64,000 bases of DNA, taken from contig OX421496.1 of NCBI GenBank assembly GCA_949126835.1, positions 16,324,844 through 16,388,843 of the forward strand. Direction: 5' to 3'. This stretch comes from Anisus vortex. Its lineage: Eukaryota > Mollusca > Gastropoda > Planorbidae. Numbering within the stretch: position 1 is the first letter of the stretch; every line of letters starts with the position of its first letter. A program made the translations under genes and the position numbers. A model generated the notes under the pieces. It saw nothing but the letters and a program-made list of their open reading frames with translations. It had not been told where the DNA came from and ran no database searches. This document shows positions 45,301-56,800 of this stretch, one piece after another.

Positions 45301-47001
45301 GCAGTCCTAAGAGCCTGTAGTTTACAGATAAAGGTTTGCCTTGTAAATCAAGTGTGCTGATATCTTCTTTTCGATAACAGGTTTCATCTGGCTGAACTTT
45401 TGCGTCAAACCAATCAACATGTTTGCCCTCTTGTGGGCCAAAAGCAGTTAAGTACTGAGTTATAAATTCCATCTCTCAGTTTGTCCCATCTGGCAGTGAT
45501 GCCACTTGTCCCCTTCTCCCTCCTGTAATCTGATCAATTTCAAGAGTAGTTCACAGAAAAGCTCGGATTTTGTTGGGTCGCAAACTTGCTTTGCATTTAT
45601 TCGTTTGAGCTTGTGTTGGCTGGCACTGTATGCTTTTTTAAACGTAAGTTTGACCTTAATAGCGAGTGATCTGTATTACAGTCAGCGTTGGTATGATCGG
45701 GTGTACAGAACATATTTTAGATCTGTCACCCAGTGATGCAGAGATGCCATCGTTTTGAGCGTGGATAGCTCCACGAGACCTTGTGAGAATCCCTGCCAGA
45801 GAAGTATGTATTTGTCACACATAGCCCATGAACACTGCAAAATTCCAGCAGTTTTTGACCGTTGTCGTTTATTGTGTCAACTTCGTGTGGGCCCATACAG
45901 TCTGGCCATTCATCACTATTAGGCCAATTCTTGCATTGAAGTCACTAAATAGGTACAGGTGTTCTGACTTAGGGATGGATGTGATCGTGTTCTCCATGGA
46001 ATGGGAAAAAAATGTCCTTTCAGCGTCTGGTGCTGAAATAGTTGGGAAATAGGCACTGATTAGAGTGACGTTGCCTTGAGGAAAGGTAAACATCATATTT
46101 ATTAACCTTTCACAGTCAAGTGGGAACATCTCAACACAGGATGTTAGGTTATTTCTCACAGCAAAACCTACACCATGGATTCTCGCACTACGTTCGGGTT
46201 TTCCTTGCCAATAAAAGGGATATTTTTTCTCTTTAAGTGAGCCATTGTCAGCCAATCCAGTCTCAGCCTGCAGACAGGCGATATCGATTCTGAGTCTGTC
46301 CAGCTCGTTGTCTATGATGGCTGTTTGTTGAAGGTTGTTAATAGAGTCTCTCTATGCATTGAAGTGGGTCACATTGTCCTAATGTTCCAACTTCCAAACC
46401 GAAGAATCGTTGACTTTTATTTTCTTTATTGTTTTTATCAGGTCTGGGTATACACTTGTTTTTCGATGTTTATCCAATCACCATACACGGTGATACACAC
46501 AATGATGTAGGCAAGCTTTGGCTTCCAACCTACACCAATCGGCTAGGAACTTTTAACCGGTGACTACCATTCTCCATGTTGTTTCTGCGACCTTCCTGTT
46601 GCAATGAAGTGACTTTCATTTACTAGGGAAAAGCCTGGGCATATGCCCATGTACCCACACCCATACCCTCATACCCCTATATAGACTACCCCAAACCTTT
46701 CATACTTCTCATGCCCATATACTTACATATCATAAAACAGAGAGAACTACTTTCTGAACTCACTGAAAAATATTGCATTCCAACACTTGGGCTTTTATAC
46801 ACATGACTCTTGGCTATCTCCCGCATTTTCTCGTCCAACTTTTGTGGGTTGTCCAACAAAGCGACGAAATTATCCAACGTCAGAATCAAAGCTTGAGAAT
46901 GTTCTATAAACATCTCGTTGGCAATCAGACTACTTTGTGCCATATTTCTAGGAATCTTGGACGCCAGTCGATTTCTCATGTTGGGCACGTTTTCCATTAA
47001 C
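42398..47001 (-). CDS. Globin gene, two 3' exons (5' part unresolved)
   Basis: Haem protein of the globin fold, closest by eye to neuroglobin/globin-X-like invertebrate globins. The central exon is complement(46764-47001), 79 codons plus one base: LMENVPNMRNR (end of B, C helix), MFIEHSQALI with the distal E7 His, and EIAKSHVYKS with the proximal F8 His. It is preceded by TTCTTTCTCGTTAAG and ends at a TCA|GTGAGT donor, so the introns sit at B12.2 (phase 2) and G7.0 (phase 0), the two classical globin sites. The terminal exon complement(42398-42571), after TTTAATTTCAG, gives KIDANFDKFIISVLL (G) and VSIWSKFISCFVHIV (H), then an acidic tail and TAG. Spacing from the F-S at the exon junction to the H-helix Trp equals that of neuroglobin. 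No Phe is evident at CD1. The A-helix exon upstream is uncertain. The 4.2-kb intron holds a hAT MITE and a LINE. Confidence 0.85.
42823..42978. mobile_element. 156-bp hAT MITE with perfect 8-bp target duplication
   Basis: Identical octamers GGCTAGGG flank the element (42815-42822 and 42979-42986). The ends CAGGAGTCGGCA and, reverse-complemented, CAGGTGTCGGCA are inverted repeats of hAT type. An inner CAGGGGTCGGCAAC at 42844 is a second copy of the terminal motif. No coding capacity. It lies in the last intron of the globin gene. Confidence 0.9.
43070..43140 (+). mobile_element. Fragment of the TAAGA-tailed LINE 3' end
   Basis: AGGACGCAATAATCTTCTNTA followed by a short A-rich gap and TATAAGAT matches 25636-25685, the 3' UTR of the LINE copy there. 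Only the last 70 bp are recognisable. Confidence 0.55.
43480..46420 (-). pseudogene. Degenerate AP-endonuclease LINE (EN-RT), antisense to the plus strand
   Basis: Read on the minus strand, the parts come in order. Endonuclease at 46330-45869 shows RIDIACLQAETG, ADNGSLKEKKYPFYWQGK, HGVGFAVRNNLTS and FSDFNARIG. A linker at 45472-44948 includes the LKNGKVPG motif. The RT core at 44716-44456 shows MDLTKAFDMVSRSGLVKLL, FHENTRCIVKVNGA, SVKQECVFAPTLFGIFF and YAYGG. RELLYADRAAIV lies near 44340. A C-terminal part at 44200-43560 shows VDEFFYLG, FHLRCLRRILDPRWQGKVLN and VCKHLHIDLKSW. The catalytic YADD has become YADR at 44344-44355, and stops and frameshifts are frequent, so it is dead. It lies in the globin intron, in the same transcriptional direction as the gene. 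The motifs fit the EN-RT family often annotated as craniofacial development protein 2-like; the clade is left open. Confidence 0.88.
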
Positions 47002-47218
47002 CTTAACGAGAAAGAATTCTGCAAGTTTTAAACATTAACCAGATTATAAAATTAGGTTCAAAAAAACAAAAAATCTACGTCCAGGGCTGTGACGACTTCT
47101 GATAATTTCTTTACCACAATATTTACCGCGTCTTCTCGTCTGCTACATTTACTTTCCAAAACCCGTCTCAACTTTACGCTTGATACTTAGACCAGTCACC
47201 AAAATCATAACTTTACAG

Positions 47219-47552
47219 TTAGGTGCACATATTATTATAGTAATAATGTGCCCAAAAGATGTAACAAAAATAATTCCTCAAAACAAAAAACAACAAATTA
47301 TACACAGGCCAGATTCCGGAAATGGTTTGTGCATGTGACAAACATAACTTTAGGGTTAATTTTGAAGATGCGCTTCGATCGATGGCCTGCCTTAATAACA
47401 GCCTTCTTAAATACCTGGCCACGTCTGTTGCAAATCTGAATCCCTAAGTTCTCAAGGTCTATCAAAATCAGAGTCTAGATATTCGAAATTTTCCCTCCCA
47501 ACTTTTACTTTTACCCAGCAGAGAAACTATCCGTCACTTCATCTAGGTCCAT
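47219..47552 (-). other. Region that may hold the 5' exons of the globin gene
   Basis: On the minus strand, an ATG at 47552-47550 opens MDLDEVTDSFSAG and meets a GTAAAAG donor at 47514. A second frame around 47350-47300 reads LSHAQTISGIWPV, which has the Trp spacing of a globin A helix. A third stretch ending in GGAAA|GTAAAT near 47150 would supply ETGFGK before the B12.2 intron. The phases of these pieces do not join cleanly in my reading, so no exon is called. Confidence 0.25.
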
Positions 47553-48650
47553 TTTTCAAATAGTACAACACCCTCGTTCTTCTGGTCTATCTGAGCTCCG
47601 CCAGGAAAGTAATTGAAAATGATACAATAATCCTAGCTTACTTTAATACTGACTTAATCGATGATTTTATTTCTCAACTCTTTTGCCATCGCTAATGCTC
47701 GCGGAAAAGGGGGAGAAAAAAAAGGGGGGGGGGGGGGAGATTCACATTTATTAGTAGCCAAATAGTTAAATACGGGGGCTCTATGCTAATATTGTAAAAA
47801 TCTGTTTTCAAAGCAGAATGATATTACAGCCAAAAAAAAAAAAACTCTTTTTGCTATAAAATGACTCTATATATTATTTGCTAGCTCTTAACTTTTTTTT
47901 CTTGTATTTTTTCTTTGTATTTCTTCTTTTATTGTGTCTTTTCTTCTTCTTTTTGTTCGTTTTGTACACCCCTTTCCAAATGCCCTCAGTGCATAGAATG
48001 AAAAGTACACCGTTGTAGGACCCAGCTTCAGCATTTAATCCAATTCGTCTTTTAAAACTAATAATTTATAATTTCTTCTTTCTATACTTTTCTTTCCCTA
48101 CATGTTTCCACGGAGGGGGAGATTATCTCATCAAAATGCATTAAAAAAATATTAGTGCGATTTAAATGAATGTATTTTATTCTTAAACAAATAGTTATTG
48201 AGTGTTAAACATTTTAAGAATCAGGCTATTATTTGTGTGATTAGTCTAAAACTAATTTAAAAAGTTAGAAGTTAGATACATAGATAGATTGTAGAAAAAT
48301 GAAGTGCTGATAGCGAGATGAAGATGGATAAAGAGAGAGATAGAGAGGGGGTGGGGAGGGAGAAAGTGAGAAACAGATCTTACCAGAACAATAGATGCAT
48401 GCCAAAAGTTTTATTATCCTTTTCAGGCATACTAAACATTTTCTGCCAAGACGCAGTCAACAATTCTCTTTCTCTGGAACAAGATAAACATTTTCTTTTC
48501 AAAAAACAGCAACATCAGCAACAAAAGATCAATACAAGTCAAAACTCAGTTTTCGCTGACTTTAAGATTTTTTTTAAGGTCGGTTTTGGGTTTTCGTTAC
48601 ATTTATTTTTGTTATTGCATAAAAACAAAATGTGCCACGGTATTCTTAAA
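47553..48650. other. Intergenic, no gene recognised
   Basis: Includes an A run and a G run (about 47718-47738) and T-rich low-complexity sequence at 47880-47960. No supported exon. Confidence 0.5.
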
Positions 48651-48891
48651 CTGTGACGCTGGTCTCAGTGCTTAATAAAGTGCTAAAACTGAAAGAAACC
48701 CAAGGCTCTAAAGTCACGCTGGTCCTAGTGCTCAATAAAGTGCTAAAACTGAAACAAACCCTAGGTTTTAAAGTCACGCTGCTCCTAGTGCTTAATACAG
48801 TGCTAAAACTGAAAGAAACCCTAGGTTCTAAAGTCACGTGGTCCTAGTGCTTAATAAAGTGCTAAAACGGAAAGAAACCCTAGGTTCTAAA
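48651..48891 (+). repeat. 60-bp tandem repeat, four copies
   Basis: GTCACGCTGGTCCTAGTGCT followed by TAATAAAGTGCTAAAACTGAAAG-type sequence repeats at 60 bp. The last copy has lost a CT (59 bp). Open frames on both strands simply follow the repeat. Confidence 0.95.
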
Positions 48892-50439
48892 GGATGCGAT
48901 TCCCGCCTTCCAAACCTCTCTACCTATCTACACCTCCCTTTCTCATCATCACAGTCTTCCATAAACTAAGTCAAATCTTCAGAAATGTAGGCCAAAATGC
49001 CATAATACATGTTCATTTAGACTTCACATAAGTCGTGTACACTTTTTTTAACATTATTTTATAGAGTCTATAGCCTATATTTACTTACTAATTTTTACTT
49101 GTTTTTAGGCGTTTTTTTGGAGTGTCTAGAACGAAGTGATTGTAATTAAGCTTACATCGATTAATCTGAAAGTAATTGCCTCGGCTTTCGAAGGTCTCAG
49201 ATTTCGCCAATTGTTTTCGTACGAAAATCTGATATTTATTTATGTTATTATTTTTTTGTTACTTTATTTTTCAGGTTGCTTAGACCATACATTTTTAAAT
49301 GTACATTAATAGTGTTGAGGACAGGATCATGTTTAACACAGGGAGTTAATTCAAGGGCCTTGAGTAGGCTTTTGTCCGAAAATCGCGTGGGCCTTACATA
49401 GTTTTTCGCCGAATCTCGTGTAGGCCTATTATTACTATTATTACTGTTATGACAAATGCAATACGTCTTCAAATTGGTCACTTTCTGATAGGAATGGGGA
49501 GGAAGGTAGGGCCATTATTTTCCAATGCGCTGCCGCAATATCAGAATGATTTAAAAACGCACTAAATAAATGACAAGAAGGGTAGTCTTGAATCAATCAC
49601 TAACTAACATAGGCGACAGTAGTAAGTTATGTTTGAATTAAATGGTATCAACCTTCTTGTCAACTTGGTCACTGGACAAATATCTGGTTCCACATGTGGC
49701 TTTGGTGGTGGATCTGTAAAGTAAAAAAAAAAGAAGGAACGAAAAAATAGTAGTACAACCAAGAGATTGCGGATAAAAATCTAAATACAAACAGAAAATA
49801 GTTCGCTACAAAATTGTCAAGTTACACATTTAAGTTACATTCTGTGTTATAGAGTAACATAGAGGGTTGAGCAGATGATTATTTTATTGCGGACGGGGCG
49901 GGTTAGGTACAGGGAATATCCCCAGATACTAAATCATTAAATCAATTGTACATATTTATAAGTAAACTAGAAAAACAACACAAACAAGACACATTAATAT
50001 ATTCATACTTACATTCAAGTGTATAATAGACACAATCAGGCCATCCTGTTTTATAACGGACTTTGAACAGTAAATCAGCACTTAGGCTTTATATATATTC
50101 TAAGTTTCAGTGTACATAATACTGAACTGGCGCACAACTAAGATTTTATGTAATTATCAATAATTGAAACGAAATACAAATTAATTCTTTTAGTCCTCGG
50201 TTATGGAAAACGAAATGGAGGTGCTCTAGGGGGATGGAGGCTAGGGGTACTCGTGCCCTTCACTTGACTCCCCAATTACGCCTACGATAAGATGAATCAC
50301 GTATGGCTCCCTCTCCAAGGAGAAACTATTCTCTAGACAATTTCCCATGTCTGTTGATCCCCTTTACCTTCCAATATTTTCCAAATCGGATTTGGTGGGC
50401 ATGTATATATTGTACTATAAAAAAAATCGCCTGTTAAGA
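48892..50439. other. Intergenic, no gene recognised
   Basis: AT-rich spacer. Short open frames at 49248-49481 (minus) and 50333-50530 (minus) have no recognisable motif. Confidence 0.5.
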
Positions 50440-50815
50440 GAGGTGATGGAAGAAAATGCGAAAATCCGGTCCGAAGGTGTGGAATCTTCTTCCCATTCAA
50501 CTCAAGCAACTCAAGCATTGATTCCTTCAAGAAGAACTTAAAAACTCATTATTTCAATATTTATCTCAGTTAACATGCTTTAGAGCCCCACTGTCTTACT
50601 TATATGTTAGTATTGTTAGGTCGGTTATTTTGTTTTAGTTGTTTGATTTGTTCTATGTTTGTAATGTTTTGAATCATCATTTACTTGTTTTTCTTATTTC
50701 TTGGCCTATAGATTGTATCTGTGTTCTTTAATTGTTATGTTAAATGCGCACTGAGCTTGCAGTATGTTTGTTGGCAGCGCTATACAAATGTCATCATTAT
50801 TATTATAATATAGTG
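50440..50815 (+). mobile_element. L2/CR1-like LINE 3' end
   Basis: TGGAATCTTCTTCCCATTCA reads WNLLPIQ, and after one frame break FKKNLKTHYFN follows. This is the usual C-terminus of L2/CR1 reverse transcriptases. The 3' UTR ends GGCAGCGCTATACAAATGTC followed by ATTATTATTATAATATAG, the GCGCTATA-n-(ATT)n ending typical of L2-type elements. Confidence 0.75.
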
Positions 50816-51784
50816 AAATAAAACATTTCAGACGTCGAAGACCCCCCACACGCCGCACACACCCCTTTTTCAACCACTACCCTTTCTGCGGGTGCCAATG
50901 AGCATGAACCCTTTAACAGACTCCTCTCCCTGGTTTTCTATTCCATGCAACTGACTAATGTAGGTCATGTTACTTGACCTAAGTAGCTCGCGAAGAGAAC
51001 AACATACAACTATATATATATATATACACGGAGAGTTATTTACCTAGCTGATACCAATCCATTTTGAAAACTTTGAGTCTCCAGACATAGTTACGGTGTC
51101 ACTTCGACCAATGATATAATTTAGTTTCTTCTTATCCAATCATAAAGTAGGCCATGCTACATCATCGGAACTGAGGCTTTCTTTTGAACTCTTCCATGAC
51201 GTCAAGGCTCTTAGGTTTGTGGTTGTTTGTTGTTTGTTTGCATTGGTTACTTTGTTTTCTGAAGATTGATATTTGAAATAAGTTTGATCAGGATGTTGGC
51301 TAGTATAAGGCTAATGGATTTAATTATGTAATCTAATCCTCGAACCCATCTTCACAAGCCTGGAAATACGACTGTCAAACTCGGTGGAGAGTTAAAAACA
51401 AACGAAGTCACCCCACTTCCTCTAAATTCACCGATTCAAACTCCAGCCGGAGTGGCGTCTAAGGATGTGGGATATAATTCCCTGAGTGAAAATAATTTTT
51501 ATTTGCATACAAGCCTACTGACATTCATGAAAAAATACACATTGATTTCATCTATTCATCTATCAACATGTCTATATCATCCATACATTCATCCAACATC
51601 CTTTAATTCATTCATCGATGGTGAATCGATCTATTCATTGACTGATTCATTCATTGATTGATCGATCCTTTCATATATCCTCTCTATACAATCTACCCAT
51701 CCATCCATCCGACCAACTATACACCCATCCGTCCATCCGACCATTTATACATACACTTTTTCTTATCTTACATATTACAGACGC
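50816..51784. other. Intergenic, with (TA)n and ATCC-rich simple sequence
   Basis: A (TA)n run lies at about 51011-51026. From 51540 to 51770 the sequence is made of CATTCATC, GATTCATT and CATCCATCC words, a decayed ATTC/ATCC microsatellite. It includes TTCATCTATCAA (51555-51566) and CACCCATCCGT (51722-51732), both of which also occur in the large array from 53863. Confidence 0.6.
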
Positions 51785-51905
51785 ACCTTCTGTAAAGAGC
51801 CATCCGTGGTCTGAGTCTAGTCTTGCATTCTTATTAGTATTTCAAATGATGTCATGTTACTGGTTTTCATGGTTTGTTCAGGCAACCCACTTCATGCCCG
51901 AATGT
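51785..51905 (-). mobile_element. TAAGA-tailed LINE 3' end, copy 3 (truncated)
   Basis: On the minus strand it carries the ATTCGGGCATGAAGTGGGTT and GCCTGAACAAACCATGAAAA stretch, then AATGCAAGACTAGACTCAGA, matching 25530-25625. The tail is missing. Confidence 0.75.
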
Positions 51906-52411
51906 CCCTCTATTATTACAATGATAATGTTTATAACAAAAACAATAACATAGTCTACTTTGACTACAAGATCCATTCCTTAGGCTATAGATTAGTAAAG
52001 TAAACGAAAAAGTCATAGAATTATTAATCATAACATCATAACAATCATAAACCTATAACCTATAACTTTAAAACAGAAAGAAAAAGTAAGAAAAAAAAAA
52101 GGATTTAAAAGGAAAAGGACCTACACACTACTAACACTTTTATAATTCAGATACAAAATATTACATTTTAAAAATATTATAAAACATTAAGTACCGTACT
52201 AACATAATCAACTTACTTTTTTAATTTGGATTATTTTTAAATTTGAAACAATAGTACAGACTGTAACGAGTCTTTGCCGGAAGTAAATAAAAATAAGAAA
52301 CCAATTTTTAATGTTGAATTTGATGTAAGATGTGTGCGTGTGTGTCGCAGAATTTTATAGATGCGGAAATTTCCAATAGATCATCTTCAGGACAGACTTT
52401 TGCGGCATAAT

Positions 52412-52575
52412 ATTAATCCTATCTTATCTTATCTTATGTGTTATAAAAATAGATTTTTTGCTCTTATACGTGGTATGAATCCAGTCTATCATTTTTGATA
52501 ACTCTAGGGTGATTGGTTTTTCTGGTTTGTTCAGGCAACCCACTCAATGTCCGAATGGCACTCGAACAAAAAGAC
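52412..52575 (-). mobile_element. TAAGA-tailed LINE 3' end, copy 4
   Basis: TATCTTATCTTATCTTATG on the plus strand is the reverse complement of the tail seen at 25677-25695. At 52515-52565 GGTTTGTTCAGGCAACCCAC and CGAATGGCACTCG match the coding end of the same family. The stretch between is shorter and diverged. Confidence 0.75.
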
Positions 52576-53134
52576 AACTTATAATATATGCGTTTGTTCT
52601 TGAATATGAAATAACAAATGTTTTGTTATTTCTTATTGTCGTAGTTTTCACTATCACTTAATCTGTAATCTGTTTTTCTCCTGGATCATATTAAGAGTTT
52701 TTTAGCATTTGCCGCAAAAATTCTTTTTTTTTTTAATTTCTCATTTTTATAAACTCTATAGACTAGCTTCAAAGATATGTAGTAAAAAAACGGCACCAGA
52801 CAAGGCTGGTCTTCAGTAACATTTGTTTAAAAGGGATACATCAGAATCAGTTTCAGAAACTCCAGAGAATATAAAACACTGCAGAATCCTTTACATCACT
52901 GATGAAGACGCATGACCACATCAACCCGGTTCTTAATTATCACTACTACATTTAATTAACCTATTGGTCAAAACCTTCTGTCCTTTACATTCACCTGTAT
53001 GGGTGGCATTGCATCTTCGAGAACTTAAGGGTTTTCCTAAGTTAGTGTATTCAAATGTGCTGCGCTCTTCATTACAGTCCCTTTAGTATTTAGTGTGGAT
53101 GGACACACAAGAAAGTCCATTGAAGTTCGCTCTG
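52576..53134. other. Intergenic, no gene recognised
   Basis: AT-rich spacer without recognisable features. Confidence 0.5.
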
Positions 53135-53222
53135 TTGAATATGAGGCCTTATGTCTAAATTATGGAACAGTTGGCTCTGTTGAATATGTAGGCCTTATGT
53201 CTAAATTATGGAACCGTTGGCT
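53135..53222 (+). repeat. ~47-bp tandem duplication
   Basis: TTGAATATGAGGCCTTATGT plus CTAAATTATGGAACAGTTGG is repeated immediately with only two or three differences (TATGTAGGCC, GAACCGTTGG). The second copy leads into a frame KLWNRW..FKSSLNTLLF that faintly resembles a LINE C-terminus. Confidence 0.85.
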
Positions 53223-53862
53223 TAAGCTGTTAATGTTACTTGAGTCAAAGGATTATTTTAAGAGTAGTTTGAATACCTTACTCTTCAACTAGTCTTTTCG
53301 TCTTCCTTTCCCCCCACAAACAAATAAACATTTAAAAAAATGAATGGATAAACGTGTACTATACGTGGACACAATTAAGCCTACACCATCAGCTCAAAAC
53401 TTGATTTATTAGAATAAGCTCTGATCAGAATTCCTTAATTTTGTAGGTTGTTAAGTTTTGTGTAAGGTTTCATGGAAAAATACTGGTCATCCAATTTTTA
53501 TTTCCAAGTGGGGTTGATCTGAACAGAGCAATTTTAAAGTAATATTGGAAAACAAACTGGAACGGGTTAAACAAAAGGGGGATGGGGTGAGAAAAACCAA
53601 ATCGTAAGCAAAACAATGAAAAAAAAAAGTTTCCATGAAGGATGTAAACCAAATTATCCTCTTCTCCTTTTTCCACCCTGGCACCCATGCTGACAATTTG
53701 TTTTGTTTTCTTTGTTAACAAATGTTTAGTGTTCGATTTCTTCTGCATCAGAAAATGTTCTATTTGATGATTCAGAGATGTAGAATGTATATACGTACCG
53801 TAGATTTAGATCACCATCCTCCCAACGACCCATCTAGATCTATCTATTTGTACATCTACCCT
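53223..53862. other. Spacer before the giant array
   Basis: Unremarkable AT-rich sequence. The last 40 bases (CATCTAGATCTATCTATTTG and on) turn into ATCT/ATCC-like simple sequence that grades into the array. Confidence 0.5.
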
Positions 53863-56800
53863 AATCCACCCATGCCTCCATCCACCCATCCGTGCCTCCA
53901 TTCATCTATCAATGCCTCCATCCACCCATCCGTGCCTCCATTCATCTATCAATGCCTCCATCCACCCATCCGTGCCTCCATTCATCTATCAATGCCTCCA
54001 TCCACCCATCCGTGCCTCCATTCATCTATCAATGCCTCCATCCACCCATCCGTGCCTCCATTCATCTATCAATGCCTCCATCCACCCATCCGTGCCTCCA
54101 TCCACCCATCCGTGCCTCCATTCATCTATCAATGCCTCCATCCACCCATCCGTGCCTCCATTCATCTATCAATGCCTCCATCCACCCATCCGTGCCTCCA
54201 TCCACCCATCCGTGCCTCCATTCATCTATCAATGCCTCCATCCACCCATCCGTGCCTCCATTCATCTATCAATGCCTCCATCCACCCATCCGTGCCTCCA
54301 TTCATCTATCAATGCCTCCATCCACCCATCCGTGCCTCCATCCACCCATCCGTGCCTCCATTCATCTATCAATGCCTCCATCCACCCATCCGTGCCTCCA
54401 TTCATCTATCAATGCCTCCATCCACCCATCCGTGCCTCCATTCATCTATCAATGCCTCCATCCACCCATCCGTGCTTCCATTCGTCTATCAATGCCTCCA
54501 TCCACCCATCCGTGCCTCCATCCACCCATCCGTGCCTCCATTCATCTATCAATGCCTCCATCCACCCATCCGTGCCTCCATTCATCTATCAATGCCTCCA
54601 TCCACCCATCCGTGCCTCCATTCATCTATCAATGCCTCCATCCACCCATCCGTGCCTCCATTTATCTATCAATGCCTCCATCCACCCATCCGTGCCTCCA
54701 TTCATCTATCAATGCCTCCATCCACCCATCCGTGCCTCCATTCATCAATCAAAGCCTCCATCCACCCATCCGTGCCTCCATTCATCTATCAATGCCTCCA
54801 TCCACCCATCCGTGCCTCCATTCATCTATCAATGCCTCCATCCACCCATCCGTGCCTCCATTCATCAATCAATGCCTCCATCCACCCATCCGTGCCTCCA
54901 TTCATCTATCAATGCCTCCATCCACCCATCCGTGCCTCCATCCACCCATCCGTGCCTCCATTCATCTATCAATGCCTCCATCCACCTATCCGTGCCTCCA
55001 TTCATCTATCCATGCCTCCATCCACCCATCCGTGCCTCCATTCATCTATCAATGCCTCCATCCACCTATCCGTGCCTCCATTCATCTATCAATGCCTCCA
55101 TCCACCCATCCGTGCCTCCATTCATCTATCAATGCCTCCATCCACCTATCCGTGCCTCCATTCATCTATCAATACCTCCATCCACCCATCCGTGCCTCCA
55201 TTCATCTATCCATGCCTCCATCCACCCATCCGTGCCTCCATTCATCTATCAATGCCTCCATCCACCCATCCGTGCCTCCATTCATCTATCAATGCCTCCA
55301 TCCACCCATCCGTGCCTCCATCCACCCATCCGTGCCTCCATTCATCTATCAATGCCTCCATCCACCTATCCGTGCTTCCATTCATCTATCCATGCCTCCA
55401 TCCACCCATCCGTGCCTCCATTCACCAATCAATGCCTCCATCCACCCATCCGTGCCTCCATTCATCTATCAATGCCTCCATCCACCCATCCGTGCCTCCA
55501 TCCACCCATCCGTGCCTCCATTAATCTATCAATGCCTCCATCCCCCTATCCGTGCCTCCATTCATCTATCCATGCCTCCATCCACCCATCCGTGCCTCCA
55601 TTCATCTATCAATGCCTCCATCCACCCATCCGTGCCTCCATTCATCTATCAATGCCTCCATCCACCCATCCGTGCCTCCATTCATCTATCAATGCCTCCA
55701 TCCACCCATCCGTGCCTCCATTCATCTATCAATGCCTCCATCCACCCATCCGTGCCTCCATCCACCCATCCGTGCCTCCATTCATCTATCAATGCCTCCA
55801 TCCAACCATCCGTGCCTCCATTCATCTATCAATGCCTCCATCCACCCATCCGTGCCTCCATTCATCTATCAATGCCTCCATCCACTTATCCGTGCCTCCA
55901 TCCACCCATCCGTGCCTCCATTCATCTATCAATGTCTCCATCCACCCATCCGTGCCTCCATTCATCTATCCATGCCTCCATCCACCCATCCGTGCCTCCA
56001 TTCATCTATCAATGCCTCCATCCACCCATCCGTGCCTCCATTCATCTATCAATGCCTCCATCCACCCATCCGTGCCTCCATTCATCTATCAATGCCTTCA
56101 TCCACCCATCCGTGCCTCCATTCATCTATCCATGCCTCCATCCACCCATCCGTGCCTCCATTCATCTATCAATGCCTCCATCCACCCATTACTCCATCCA
56201 CCCATCCGTGCCTCCATTCATCTATCAACGCCTCCATTCATCTATCAATGCCTCCATCCACCCATCCGTGCCTCCATTCATCTATCAATGCCTCCATCCA
56301 CCCATCCGTGCCTCCATTCATCTATCAATGCCTCCATCCACCCATCCGTGCCTCCATTCATCTATCAATGCCTCCATCCACCCATCCGTGCCTCCATTCA
56401 TCTATCAATGCCTCCATCCACCCATCCGTGCCTCCATTCATCTATCAATGCCTCCATCCACTAATCCGTGCCTCCATAAATCTATCAATGCCTCCATCCA
56501 CCCATCCGTGCCTCCATTCATCTATCCATGCCTCCATCCACCCATCCGTGCCTCCATTCATCTATCAATGCCTCCAACCACCTATCCGTGCCTCCATCCA
56601 CCCATCCGTGCCTCCATTCATCTATCAATGCCTCCATCCACCCATCCGTGCCTCCATTCATCTATCCATGCCTCCATCCACCCATCCGTGCCTCCTTTCA
56701 TCTATCAATGCCTCCATCCACCCATCCGTGCTTCCATTCATCTATCAATGCCTCCATCCACCCATCCGTGCCTCCATTCATCTATCAATGCCTCCATCCA

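Noticed and set aside
48318..48656. 112-codon open frame
   Set aside because: Low-complexity K/Q/F-rich translation of AT-rich DNA, without motif or splice support.
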